64,000 nucleotides of DNA from Gammaproteobacteria bacterium. GTDB lineage: Bacteria > Pseudomonadota > Gammaproteobacteria > Nevskiales > Nevskiaceae. The DNA is taken from NCBI GenBank assembly GCA_026398815.1, contig JAPLSA010000024.1:123768-187767 (forward strand), written 5' to 3'. Every line of letters starts with the position of its first letter. Position 1 is the first letter of the stretch. This document shows, in pieces, positions 19,478 through 28,508 of this stretch. Under the pieces are notes generated by a model. The model searched no databases and had not been told where the DNA came from. It saw nothing but the letters and a program-made list of their open reading frames with translations. The translations under genes and the position numbers were made by a program.

Positions 19478-20745
19478 TGTCGCGCGCGTCGATGCGCCCG
19501 ATGCGGGCCCTGCTGCCGCTGATGCTGGCCTGGCTGCTGGCCGCCGCGCAGCCGACGCGGGCCGAACCCTTCGTGCCCAGCGGCCAGCCGGCGCCGGAGC
19601 TGAGCGCCAGCATCGTCACCTTCCAGCCCGGCACGCTGTACTGGCAGCGCTTCGGCCACAACGCGCTGGTGCTGCGCGAAGCCGCCAGCGGCCGGGCGAT
19701 CAGCTTCAACTACGGCATCTTCGACTTCGCGGCACCCGGCTTCTTCCTGAACTTCGCCCGCGGTCACATGACCTACCGGGTGGTGCCGAACACGCTCGAC
19801 AACGACCTGCTGCACTACCGGGCCGAGCATCGCTGGGCGCTGGAGCAGCGGCTCAATCTCGACCCGCGCCAGGTCGGCCGGCTGCGCGATTTCCTGGCCT
19901 GGAACGTCCAGCCGGAGAACGCCGACTACCGCTACGACTACTTCCTGTCGAACTGCTCGACCCGGGTCCGCGACGCGCTCGACTACGCGATGGACGGGCA
20001 GCTCAAGCCGCAGCTCGAAGCCCGACCGAGCCCGCTGAGCTTCCGCAAGGAGGCCACCCGGCTGATCGCACCCGATGCGCTGCTGATGGCCGGCATGGAT
20101 CTGGCGCTGGGCCCGATCGCCGACCGGCCGATCACCGTCTGGCAGCAGAGCTTCGCGCCGCTGACCTTGATGCAGGCGCTGCGCAGCGCCACCGTCACCG
20201 ACGCCGGAGGCCGCAGCCTGCCGCTGGTCAGCCATGAAGCGCGGCTGCTGCCCGGCGGCCACGGCGACACCCCGGACCGCGCCCCGGACCTGCGCCTGCA
20301 GTTCCTGCTCGCCGGCATCACGATGGCGGCGATCCTGCTCGGGCTCGCCCGGTTCCGCGCGGTCGGCGGCGCCCGTGCCGTGTTCGTGCTGATCACCACC
20401 GGCATCGCGCTGGCCTGCGGCCTGGCCGGGCTGATCCTGGTCGCGCTATGGGCGTTCAGCGCGCACTGGGCGGGCTGGCGCAACGAGAGCCTGCTGCTGG
20501 TCAACCCGTTGTGCCTGCTGCTGATCCCGACGCTGGCCGGCTACCTGCGGCTGCGCTGGCGGCCGACGCTGCGCATCCGGCGGCTGGCGCTGGCGATCGC
20601 GGTGCTGGCGCTGCTGGCGCTGCTGGTCCGCGAGCTTCCCGGCCTCCGGCAGCAGAACCTGCACTGGATCTATCTGCTGCTGCCGATCCACGCAGCGATC
20701 GCGCTGGTGTTCCTGCGCGCCAAGAAGCCGGACGAGGCGCTGTGA
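19477..20745 (+). CDS. Lnb-like (DUF4105) membrane protein, candidate apolipoprotein N-acyltransferase
   Basis: This 422-residue protein has a signal peptide or anchor (to about residue 29), then a periplasmic DUF4105 domain, then about five hydrophobic segments from residue 275 on. Conserved family residues are His61 in WQRFGHNALVLRE and Cys160 in YFLSNCSTRVRDALD, which look like a Cys/His catalytic pair. DUF4105 followed by five membrane helices is the plan of Lnb, described as an alternative lipoprotein N-acyltransferase in Bacteroidetes. It overlaps the corC stop (TGATG), exactly where lnt sits in relatives. Family membership is seen; acylation of lipoproteins here is inference. Confidence 0.8.
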   Translation: MSRASMRPMRALLPLMLAWLLAAAQPTRAEPFVPSGQPAPELSASIVTFQPGTLYWQRFGHNALVLREAASGRAISFNYGIFDFAAPGFFLNFARGHMTYRVVPNTLDNDLLHYRAEHRWALEQRLNLDPRQVGRLRDFLAWNVQPENADYRYDYFLSNCSTRVRDALDYAMDGQLKPQLEARPSPLSFRKEATRLIAPDALLMAGMDLALGPIADRPITVWQQSFAPLTLMQALRSATVTDAGGRSLPLVSHEARLLPGGHGDTPDRAPDLRLQFLLAGITMAAILLGLARFRAVGGARAVFVLITTGIALACGLAGLILVALWAFSAHWAGWRNESLLLVNPLCLLLIPTLAGYLRLRWRPTLRIRRLALAIAVLALLALLVRELPGLRQQNLHWIYLLLPIHAAIALVFLRAKKPDEAL

Positions 20746-21203
20746 CGCCGCTCGTCCGCATCCAGCCTCGGGCCGAACTGGCGCCGCCGCTGCGCGCGCT
20801 GGTCGACGCCGCCCAGGCCGCCACCGGCAGCGCCCATGCGCCGTACTCGCGCTTCCGGGTCGGCGCCACGCTGCTGTTCGCCGACGGCAGCCAGCACAGC
20901 GGCGCCAATTTCGAGAACGTCTCCTACGGCCTGAGCCTGTGCGCGGAGACCGTGGCGATTGCCGCCGCCAGCGCTGCCGGCCGGCTGCACGAAGTGGTGG
21001 CGATCGCGATCGCCGCCGAAGGCGAACTGGCCGCAGCGGTGACCGGCGAATTCATCGCCCCCTGCGGCCGCTGCCGGCAGGTGCTGGCCGAAGCGGTAGC
21101 GATCTGCGGCCATGACATCGAGGTGCTGATGCTCAGCCGCGATGGCCTGCGGGTGCGCAGCACCACGGCGCAGGCGCTGCTGCCGCTGGCTTTCGGGCTC
21201 TGA
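20742..21203 (+). CDS. cdd: Cytidine deaminase
   Basis: This 153-residue enzyme converts cytidine and deoxycytidine to uridine forms in pyrimidine salvage. The zinc site is CAETVA (Cys ligand and catalytic Glu) plus PCGRCRQVL (two Cys ligands), as in the short tetrameric type. YSRFRVGATLLFADGS and GANFENVSYGLSLCAE are family signatures. The GTG start overlaps the stop of the Lnb-like gene by four bases (GTGA), so translation is probably coupled, although the functions look unrelated. Confidence 0.93.
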   Translation: MTPLVRIQPRAELAPPLRALVDAAQAATGSAHAPYSRFRVGATLLFADGSQHSGANFENVSYGLSLCAETVAIAAASAAGRLHEVVAIAIAAEGELAAAVTGEFIAPCGRCRQVLAEAVAICGHDIEVLMLSRDGLRVRSTTAQALLPLAFGL

Positions 21204-21269
21204 GCGGGCGCGAACGCCGCACGCCGGCCGTGGTCTGAACGGCACTCTCTTGTCACCTTCAGGCCCACC

Positions 21270-21812
21270 ATGAACCGATTGCTCCGACTGTGTCCGGCGT
21301 TGCTCGCCGTTGTCCTGACCGCCTGCGCGGCGGCCCCGAAACTGCCGCCGATCGAGCGCGCCGCGCAGGTCGACCTGCCGCGCTTCATGGGCGACTGGTA
21401 CGTGATCGCCTACACGCCGACCTTCATCGACAAGGACGGCTACAACCAGATCGAGTCGTACCGGCTCAACGACGACGGCACCATCGCCACCACCTTCACG
21501 TTCCGCGACGGCGGCTTCGACGGCAAGCCGAAGCAGTACCAGCCGAAGGGCTACGTGGTGCCCGGCACCGGCAACGCCGAATGGGGCATGCAGTTCATCT
21601 GGCCGATCAAGGGCGAGTACCTGATCACCGACCTCGCCGCCGACTATTCGACCGTGGTCATCGCCCGCAGCAAGCGCGATCTGGTCTGGCTGCTGGCCCG
21701 CAAGCCGGACATGAGCCAGGCCGACTACGACCGCCACCTGGCCCGCATCGCGGCGATGGGCTACGACTTGGGCACCATCAAGCGCGTGCCGCAGCGCTGG
21801 CCGGCGAACTGA
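21270..21812 (+). CDS. blc: Bacterial lipocalin (Blc-like outer membrane lipoprotein)
   Basis: This 180-residue protein has a lipoprotein signal ending in the lipobox LTAC (Cys19) and the lipocalin start motif FMGDWYVIAYTPTF with the G-x-W core. FIWPIKGEYLITDLAADYSTVVIA forms later strands. Blc binds lysophospholipids or fatty acids at the outer membrane, and in general such lipoproteins require signal peptidase II and N-acylation. It lies 66 bases after cdd in the same direction and probably ends the cluster. Confidence 0.9.
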   Translation: MNRLLRLCPALLAVVLTACAAAPKLPPIERAAQVDLPRFMGDWYVIAYTPTFIDKDGYNQIESYRLNDDGTIATTFTFRDGGFDGKPKQYQPKGYVVPGTGNAEWGMQFIWPIKGEYLITDLAADYSTVVIARSKRDLVWLLARKPDMSQADYDRHLARIAAMGYDLGTIKRVPQRWPAN

Positions 21813-21813
21813 G

Positions 21814-22416
21814 TCAGCGCCGGGTATCGAGGATTTCCGCGCGCACGTCGCGCGGTTCGCGCGGCGGCGGTCGGGTCGGTCGAGGTCCCGATGGCGGCGT
21901 CGGTGGTGGCGGCGCGATCACCGGCGGCCGGTGGATCGGCCGGCCGAACTGCGGCAGGTACAGCGGCAGCCAGCGCTCGCTTTCGGTGGCGTCATCCGTC
22001 TCGACGACCGGCGGCTGGCGCGCCGCCTCCAGCGCCGCTTCCGCCTTCAGGCGCTCGGCCCTCGCAAGATCGGCAGCGGCGGCAAGCCGGCGCTCCGCCG
22101 CAAGCTGTTCGAGATAGCGCCGGTAGCGGGCCGCGGCCACCGCCCCGTCTTCGGCCGGCGGCGCGGCCAGGTCATCGAGACGCTCGCCGGCACGGCCTTG
22201 GGCAGCCTCGCGGGTGCCGGCGTTCAGGTGGCAGGGCCGGTCCTGGAACAGCGCCGAGCCATCGAGCGCCCGGCAGCGGTAGATGCCGCCATCGGCAGCC
22301 GGGGCGGCCGGCGCGGCCGCATCGCCGCCCGGTCGCAGCGGCTGGGCTCCGGCCGTCGAGGCCAGCACCAGCAGCAGCGCCGGCAGCAGCGGGCAACGGC
22401 AGGACGGAACGCTCAT
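21814..22416 (-). CDS. Exported DUF4124-like protein, unknown function
   Basis: This 200-residue protein has a signal peptide ending near STAGAQ. A DUF4124-type motif follows (GIYRCRALDGSALFQDRPC), then an Ala/Glu/Arg-rich helical stretch with heptad-like character (about 90-140) and a Pro/Arg-rich tail. The ATG at 22416 was chosen over one 20 codons upstream because it gives a proper signal peptide. It is convergent with the lipocalin and separated by one base. Its function is not known; the family is usually periplasmic. Confidence 0.7.
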   Translation of the reverse strand: MSVPSCRCPLLPALLLVLASTAGAQPLRPGGDAAAPAAPAADGGIYRCRALDGSALFQDRPCHLNAGTREAAQGRAGERLDDLAAPPAEDGAVAAARYRRYLEQLAAERRLAAAADLARAERLKAEAALEAARQPPVVETDDATESERWLPLYLPQFGRPIHRPPVIAPPPPTPPSGPRPTRPPPREPRDVRAEILDTRR

Positions 22417-22459
22417 GCCCGCTTCGACCCCGCGACGCCGCCGGCGGTTCGCGCGCCGC

Positions 22460-24346
22460 TCAGGCGCGATCGCCACGCAGGCTGCGGACCTTCGCTTCCA
22501 GCGCGGCGGCGGTCAGCCCGGCCGGGGCGATCGGCGCATCGGCCAGCAGTTCGATCTCGGCCCGGAAACGGCGCGGCAGCCGCGCGCGGTGCAGGCGGGA
22601 ATCGATCCGCGACCACATGCTGCCCCACAGGCCGCGCACCGCCAGCGGAATCACCGGCACCGGGTTGGCGGCCAGGATCTTTTCGATGCCCGGCTTGAAC
22701 GGCTGGATCTCGCCATCGCGGGTCAGCGCGCCCTCCGGGAACAGGCCGATGATCTCGCCGTTCTTCAGCGCCCGGTCGATCTCGGCGTAGGCGGCTTCGA
22801 GCATCGCCGGGTCTTCCTTCGCTGGCGCGATCGGAATCGCCCGCGCGGTGCGGAACAGGAAGTTCAGGCCGGGAATCCGGAAGATCCGGTGATCCATCAC
22901 GAAACGCAGCGGCCGGCGCACGCTGCCGCCGACGATCAGCGCATCGACATAGCTGACGTGGTTGCAGACGACGATCGCCGCGCCCTCCTCGGGAATGTGC
23001 TGGTCCAGCCCCGACACGCGGATGCGGTACAGCACCCGGATCAGCATCCAGGCCAGGAAGCGCATCAGGAATTCCGGCACCAGGGTGTAGATGAACACCG
23101 CCACACCGGCATTGAGGATCGCTGCCGCCAGGAACAGCTGCGGGATGTTCAGCCCGGCCTTCAGCAGCACGATGGCCAGCACCGCCGAGGCGACCATGAA
23201 CGCGGCATTCAGGATGTTGTTGCCGGCGATGATCCGGCTGCGGTGCGAGGCCGCCGAGCGGGTCTGGATCAGCGCGTATAGCGGCACGATGAACAGGCCG
23301 CCGCTGACGCCGATCAGCGCCAGATCCAGCAGCAGCCGATGGCTGCCGGCCTGCGCCAGCCACGCAGCCGCGCCGAGCCCGGTGGTGGTGGCATCGCCGG
23401 GCGCGGCGAAGTACAGATCGGCGCCGAACAGGCTCAGGCCGATCGAGCCGAGCGGCACCAGGCCGATCTCGACCTTGTGGCCGGACAGCCGCTCGCAGAG
23501 CAGCGAACCGAGGCCGACACCGAGCGAGAACACCGTCAGCAGACAGGTCACCACCTGCTCGTTGCCGCCCAGGTTCAGCTTCACCCAGTTCGGCAGCTGG
23601 GCCAGGAAGGTGGCGCCGTAGAACCAGAACCAGGAGATGCCGAGCACCGACAGGAACACCGTGCGGTTGCCGCGCATGAAGGCAAGGTTGCGCCAGGTTT
23701 CGCTGAGAGCATTCCAGTTGACCTTGAGATCGGGCGCCGTGGCCGGCGCTGCCGGAATCGCCCGGGCGCTCAGATAGCCGAGCACCGCGATGGCGATGAT
23801 CACCGCGCTGGCCGCGGCGATGCCGAAAGCCTGGGCGATCAGCCAGCCGCCGAGCAGGGTGCCGAGCAGGATCGCCAGGAAGGTGGCCGCCTCGACCCAG
23901 GCGTTGCCGGTGACGAGCTCGGACGGCTGCAGCGCCTGCGGCAGGATCGAATACTTCACCGGCCCGAACAGGGCCGACTGCGCGCCCATCAGGAACAGCA
24001 CACCGAGCAGGAACGGCACGCTGCCGAGATACAGGCCGACCGCGCCGAGCGCCATGATTCCGATCTCGGCGAGCTTGATCCAGCGGATCAGCCGCGATTT
24101 CTCGTACTTCTCGGCCAGCTGGCCGGCGGTGGCCGAGAACAGGAAGAACGGCAGGATGAACAGCCCGGCGGCCAGGTTCACGTACAGGTTGATGTCGTCC
24201 TGCGACAGCCCGGCGATGCCGAAGCTGATCAGGATCACCAGCGCGTTCTTGAACACGTTGTCGTTGAACGCGCCGAGCGTCTGGGTCCAGAAGAACGGGC
24301 TGAAACGGCGGGTGGCCAGCAGGTTTTCGCGGGGTGCTTCGCTCAT
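22460..24346 (-). CDS. MFS transporter fused to PlsC-type acyltransferase
   Basis: This 628-residue protein joins an LplT-like major facilitator (residues 1 to about 420, starting FFWTQTLGAFNDNVFKNALVI) to a lysophospholipid acyltransferase domain (about 430-628). The acyltransferase shows the catalytic NHVSYVDA (HX4D) and the substrate motif GLFPEGALTRDG. It probably flips and reacylates lysophospholipids in the inner membrane. The related Aas-type fusions have an additional acyl-ACP synthetase domain, absent here. The ATG at 24346 was chosen; a 60-codon upstream extension is non-conserved. It is divergent from the acyl-CoA dehydrogenase gene. Confidence 0.88.
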   Translation of the reverse strand: MSEAPRENLLATRRFSPFFWTQTLGAFNDNVFKNALVILISFGIAGLSQDDINLYVNLAAGLFILPFFLFSATAGQLAEKYEKSRLIRWIKLAEIGIMALGAVGLYLGSVPFLLGVLFLMGAQSALFGPVKYSILPQALQPSELVTGNAWVEAATFLAILLGTLLGGWLIAQAFGIAAASAVIIAIAVLGYLSARAIPAAPATAPDLKVNWNALSETWRNLAFMRGNRTVFLSVLGISWFWFYGATFLAQLPNWVKLNLGGNEQVVTCLLTVFSLGVGLGSLLCERLSGHKVEIGLVPLGSIGLSLFGADLYFAAPGDATTTGLGAAAWLAQAGSHRLLLDLALIGVSGGLFIVPLYALIQTRSAASHRSRIIAGNNILNAAFMVASAVLAIVLLKAGLNIPQLFLAAAILNAGVAVFIYTLVPEFLMRFLAWMLIRVLYRIRVSGLDQHIPEEGAAIVVCNHVSYVDALIVGGSVRRPLRFVMDHRIFRIPGLNFLFRTARAIPIAPAKEDPAMLEAAYAEIDRALKNGEIIGLFPEGALTRDGEIQPFKPGIEKILAANPVPVIPLAVRGLWGSMWSRIDSRLHRARLPRRFRAEIELLADAPIAPAGLTAAALEAKVRSLRGDRA

Positions 24347-24524
24347 GCCCACTCTCGTCCGGGTGACCGGCAGAAGCCTCGCATGAAATGACCGCGGCCC
24401 CAACGACGCGCCCACCGCGCCGATCGACACAACAGCGCGAATGCGCGGCAGCGGGCGCGCCCGGGTAAGCCGCCATACCGCGCGCAAGGCGCTATCGTGT
24501 CGGCCATTCAACCGGAGCCAGCCC

Positions 24525-25778
24525 ATGGATTTCGCCCCCAGCCCGCGCGCGCAGGACTACCTCAAGCGCATCCGCGCCTTCATCAAGGACCGCGTGCTGC
24601 CGGTCGAGGAAACCCATCTGCGCGAGATCGCCGAGCGCAAGGTCGGCGGCGACTGGACGCAGTGGACGATCAGCCCGGCGTTCGAGGCGCTCAAGGCCGA
24701 AGCGAAGGCGCAGGGCCTGTGGAACCTGTTCCTGCCGGACGAGGAACTCGGCGCCGGCCTGAACCATGTCGAGTACGCCGCACTGGCCGAGGAGATGGGC
24801 CGCAGCTTCCTCGGCCCGGAGGTCTTCAACTGCTCCGCACCCGACACCGGCATCATGGAAGTGCTCTACAAGTACGGCAGTGACGAGCAGAAGGAGACCT
24901 GGCTGAAGCCGCTGCTCAATGGCGAGATCCGCTCGGCGTTCTGCATGACCGAGCCGGATGTCGCGTCGAGCGACGCCACCAACATGCGGGCCACGGCGAT
25001 CGTCGAAGGCAACGAGGTGGTGCTCAACGGCAAGAAGTGGTGGTCGTCCGGCATCGGCCACCCGAACTGCAAGGTGGTCATTTTCATGGGCCTGTCGCAG
25101 CCGGATTCGGCGCGCCACAGCCAGCATTCGATGGTGCTGGTGCCGCTCGACACGCCGGGCATCACCATCAAGCGGATGCTGCCGGTGTTCGGCGAGTACG
25201 ACCCGCCGGCCGGCCACGGCGAAGTGCATTTCGACAACGTGCGGCTGCCGGTGTCGGCGATCATCAAGGGCGTCGGCAAGGGCTTCGAGATCGCCCAGGG
25301 CCGCCTCGGGCCGGGCCGCATCCACCACTGCATGCGCTGCCTCGGGGCTTCCGAACGGGCGCTGCAGCTGATGATCGAACGCGGGCTGGACCGGGTCGCC
25401 TTCGGCAAGCCGCTGATCAACCTCGGCGGCAACCGCGAGCGGATCGCCGACCTGCGCATCGCCATCGACCAGGCCCGCCTGCTGACCTTGTATGCGGCCT
25501 GGAAGATCGACAAGGTCGGCGCGCTGGCCGCACTGACCGAGATCTCGGCGATCAAGGTCGTGGCGCCGAACGTGCTGCAGCAGGTCGTTGACGCGGCGAT
25601 CCAGATCCACGGCGGCGCCGGAGTGTCCTACGACACCGTGCTGCCGATGCTCTATGCGCAGGCCCGCGTGCTGCGCCTGGCCGACGGGCCGGACGAGGTC
25701 CATCGCGGCATGATCGCCAAGGTCGAGCTGGCCAAGTACGGCAGCCGTCTGGCCAAGCTGAAAGAGCATCAGGCATGA
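24525..25778 (+). CDS. Acyl-CoA dehydrogenase
   Basis: This 417-residue FAD enzyme has the family signatures AFCMTEPDVASSDATNM and QIHGGAGVSYDTVLPMLYAQARVLRLADGPDEVH. The size and the sequence AQGLWNLFLPDEELGAGLNHVEYAALAEEMGRS fit the ACAD10/11-like or long-chain bacterial type. It oxidises acyl-CoA to enoyl-CoA in fatty acid breakdown. CGGAG precedes the ATG at 24525. The stop overlaps the start of the following SDR gene by four bases, suggesting a two-gene unit for acyl-CoA or hydroxyacyl-CoA conversion. Confidence 0.92.
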   Translation: MDFAPSPRAQDYLKRIRAFIKDRVLPVEETHLREIAERKVGGDWTQWTISPAFEALKAEAKAQGLWNLFLPDEELGAGLNHVEYAALAEEMGRSFLGPEVFNCSAPDTGIMEVLYKYGSDEQKETWLKPLLNGEIRSAFCMTEPDVASSDATNMRATAIVEGNEVVLNGKKWWSSGIGHPNCKVVIFMGLSQPDSARHSQHSMVLVPLDTPGITIKRMLPVFGEYDPPAGHGEVHFDNVRLPVSAIIKGVGKGFEIAQGRLGPGRIHHCMRCLGASERALQLMIERGLDRVAFGKPLINLGGNRERIADLRIAIDQARLLTLYAAWKIDKVGALAALTEISAIKVVAPNVLQQVVDAAIQIHGGAGVSYDTVLPMLYAQARVLRLADGPDEVHRGMIAKVELAKYGSRLAKLKEHQA

Positions 25779-26593
25779 GCCAGCGCGTCTTCATCACCGG
25801 CGGGGCTTCCGGCCTCGGCCGTGCGCTGGCCGAAGCCTATGCCCGCGATGGCGCGAAGATCTGCATCGGCGACATCAACCTCGACCGCTGCGCCGAAACT
25901 CTGGCCGCGCTGAAGGCACTCGGCACCGAAGCCCATGCGCTGCGCTGCAATGTCACGGTCGAAGCCGATCTGGAAGCGGCAGCGACCTGGCTGCAGGCGA
26001 ACTGGGGCGGCGTCGATCTGGTATTCAACAACGCCGGTGTCGCCGATGCCGGTGGCATCGACGAGATGCCGATCGCCGACTGGCAATGGATGATCGACAT
26101 CAACCTGCTCGGCGTGGTGCGCGGCTGCAAGGCTTTCGTGCCGATGCTGAAGGCGCAGCACAGCGGCCATCTGGTCAACATCGCCTCGATGGCCGGCCTG
26201 ATCCATCCGCCGATGATGTCGGCCTACAACGCCACCAAGGCGGCCGTGGTCGCGCTCAGCGAAACCCTGCAGGCCGAGCTGCATCCGCATGGCATCCGGG
26301 TCAGCGTGGTCTGCCCGGCGTTCTTCCGCACCAATCTGGCGGAATCGGTGCGCACGGCCAACGCCGACATGGCGCGACTGACCGCCAAGCTGATCAACAA
26401 GTCGGCGATCGGCGCCGATCAGATCGCTGCTGCCGTCAAGGCGGCCGTGGCGCGCGGCGACTTCCACGTGCTGACCCACCCGAAGGAACGCCGCATCTGG
26501 CTGTTCAAGCGCGCCGTGCCGTTCGCGGTCTACGCCGCCGCAATGCGCCGGCAGATGGCCAAGATGATGGCCAAGCGCACCAGCCGCGCCTGA
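25775..26593 (+). CDS. SDR-family oxidoreductase
   Basis: This 272-residue short-chain dehydrogenase has TGGASGLGRA at the cofactor site, FNNAGVADAGG, catalytic Ser in NIASMAGLIHPP and Tyr/Lys in YNATKAAVVAL. The extended C-terminus (ERRIWLFKRAVPFAVYAAAMRRQMAKMM) is basic and amphipathic, which may associate it with membranes. It is coupled to the upstream acyl-CoA dehydrogenase by an ATGA overlap. The substrate is probably a lipid-derived alcohol or ketone, by context only. Confidence 0.88.
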   Translation: MSQRVFITGGASGLGRALAEAYARDGAKICIGDINLDRCAETLAALKALGTEAHALRCNVTVEADLEAAATWLQANWGGVDLVFNNAGVADAGGIDEMPIADWQWMIDINLLGVVRGCKAFVPMLKAQHSGHLVNIASMAGLIHPPMMSAYNATKAAVVALSETLQAELHPHGIRVSVVCPAFFRTNLAESVRTANADMARLTAKLINKSAIGADQIAAAVKAAVARGDFHVLTHPKERRIWLFKRAVPFAVYAAAMRRQMAKMMAKRTSRA

Positions 26594-26609
26594 TCGCGGC
26601 CGCCCGCGC

Positions 26610-26846
26610 TCAGTCCGGCAGACGGACGAAGCGCGGCTGGCTGCGCCCGTCGTGGACGACGTTTTCGACGAACATCGGGAACGGACGCAGCCAAAGACCG
26701 GTCTGGTTATACAGCGGCCGGTAGACGACCAGCGCTTCCAGCGTCTCGCTGTGCCGGGCCACGCCGATCACCTCGTACTCGCCGCCCTTGTAGTGGCGGT
26801 AGCGGCCGGTCGGCAGGTTCGGCAGCGGCGGCAGGTCGTCGGTCAT
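26610..26846 (-). CDS. DUF1653 protein
   Basis: This 78-residue cytosolic protein carries the DUF1653 core: GRYRHYKGGEYEVIGVARHSETLEALVVYRPLY, then LWLRPFPMFVENV. Members are small beta-rich proteins of unknown function found widely in bacteria. It is convergent with the SDR gene. The 191 bases between it and the rightward wax ester synthase hold no gene. Confidence 0.9.
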   Translation of the reverse strand: MTDDLPPLPNLPTGRYRHYKGGEYEVIGVARHSETLEALVVYRPLYNQTGLWLRPFPMFVENVVHDGRSQPRFVRLPD

Positions 26847-27037
26847 CGGCGTGGCAGTGAAGAAAGGTGGCGGAGCGGCGCATCGTACGCGCTGCGGCCG
26901 CCGCCGCTACACCGGCCGGCCGCTGCCGCGTTGCCGTCATCGCCGGCAGGTAACGTGCATGGAAGCCTCGGCAATGAACCGTTGCGTGCGCGTCGATCGG
27001 TGCCGGTCGGCCCACGCTCACGACAGGAGCGAGTTGA

Positions 27038-28453
27038 ATGAAACGTCTGACCGCGCTGGACCTCGGCTTCATCCATCTGGAGCGGCGCAACCAGCCGCTG
27101 CACGTCGCCTACCTGACGCTGCTGCGGCCGCCGGCCGATGCGCCAGCCGATTTCGTGCGCCAGCTGGTGGCCCGCCTGCGCTCGTATGCGACACCGCTGC
27201 CGCCGTTCAACCAGCGGCTGGAAAGCCGGCTTGGCAAGGGCTTCTGGGTCGAGGACCCGGAGTTCGACATCGAGCAGCACGTCATCCATCTGGCGCTGCC
27301 GCAGCCGGGCACCATGAACCAGCTGCTGGCGATGGTGTCGCGGATGCACGCCAGCCATCTCGACCGCGCCTATCCGCTGTGGCGCACCTACATCATCGAA
27401 GGGCTGGAAGGCGGCCAGGTCGCGCTGTATTCCAAGGTTCACCATGCCGTCGCCGATGGCGTCGCCGGCACGCGGCTGTTCCTGCGCTCGATGTCGGTCG
27501 ATGCCGGCGACATCCTGCCGCCGCCGTGGGCGTCGCCGCCGCTCGGCCGGCGGGTGCGCGCCACCAACCTGCTGGCGGCGCCGGTCGACGGCGTGGTCAA
27601 GCTCGCCAACCGCTTCGGCGGCGCATTCGACAACGTGCCGGCGATCTGGCGCGAGCTGCGGCGCACGGCGCGCGAACGGCACGAGGGACATCCGGATGCG
27701 CTCGGCGGCACCTCGGCACCGGCCTCGCTGCTGAACCAGCCGATCAGCGCCTCGCGCCGCTACCTTGCCCGCAGCTATCCGCTGGCGAGGATCAAGGCCG
27801 CCGGCCGCACGCTGGGCTGCACCGTCAACGACGTGATGCTGGCGATGTGCAGCCACGCGCTGCGCCACTACCTGGCCGACCGGCACGCGCTGCCGACCGC
27901 GCCGCTGATCGCCGGCGTGCCGATGTCGACCCGCCGCGACAAGAGCGACGTCGGCAACCAGATCAGCTTCCTGCTCGCCAATCTCGGCACCCATCTGGCC
28001 GATCCCGCCGAACGGCTGCAGGTCATCAAGGCCTCGGTGGAACACAGCAAGGCGCGCTTCGCGTCGATGAAGCCGGGCGCGATCCTCGGCTACGCCGCCG
28101 CGCAGCTGGCGCCGGGCCTGCTGAACATGCTGTTCGCGCCGCAGCGCGGCCATCTGGCCTTCAACCTGGTGATCTCCAACGTGCCGGGACCGCGCGCGCC
28201 GGTGTACTGGCAGGGCTGCGCGGTCGAAGGCATGTTCCCGGTGTCGGTGCTGGCCGACGGCATGGCGCTGAACATCACCGCGTCCAGCCGCGCCGACGCG
28301 CTCGACTTCGGCGTGCTGGCCTGCCGCCGCAGCCTGCCGAAAGTGGAATCGCTGATGGACTATCTCGGCGACGGCCTCGAGGCCATCGAGCGGCTGGCGC
28401 GTCAGGTGGTGGCGGTCGGCCGGCCGCTGCCGCTGGTATCGCCGGTCGACTGA
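27038..28453 (+). CDS. Wax ester synthase/diacylglycerol acyltransferase (WS/DGAT)
   Basis: This 471-residue enzyme esterifies acyl-CoA to fatty alcohol or diacylglycerol for storage lipid. The catalytic motif HHAVADG (HHxxxDG) is in YSKVHHAVADGVAGTRLF. The C-terminal NLVISNVPGPRAPVYWQG and the start MKRLTALDLGFIHLE are family marks. AGGAG lies ten bases before the ATG. WS/DGAT is common in actinobacteria and in oil-degrading gammaproteobacteria, which fits a lipid-accumulating host. It stands alone between DUF1653 and the epimerase gene. Confidence 0.93.
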   Translation: MKRLTALDLGFIHLERRNQPLHVAYLTLLRPPADAPADFVRQLVARLRSYATPLPPFNQRLESRLGKGFWVEDPEFDIEQHVIHLALPQPGTMNQLLAMVSRMHASHLDRAYPLWRTYIIEGLEGGQVALYSKVHHAVADGVAGTRLFLRSMSVDAGDILPPPWASPPLGRRVRATNLLAAPVDGVVKLANRFGGAFDNVPAIWRELRRTARERHEGHPDALGGTSAPASLLNQPISASRRYLARSYPLARIKAAGRTLGCTVNDVMLAMCSHALRHYLADRHALPTAPLIAGVPMSTRRDKSDVGNQISFLLANLGTHLADPAERLQVIKASVEHSKARFASMKPGAILGYAAAQLAPGLLNMLFAPQRGHLAFNLVISNVPGPRAPVYWQGCAVEGMFPVSVLADGMALNITASSRADALDFGVLACRRSLPKVESLMDYLGDGLEAIERLARQVVAVGRPLPLVSPVD

Positions 28454-28508
28454 CGGACAGCCGGTGGCGAGCGCGTAAACTCCGCGCTCCGCCCCCGGAG
28501 TGCTTGCC

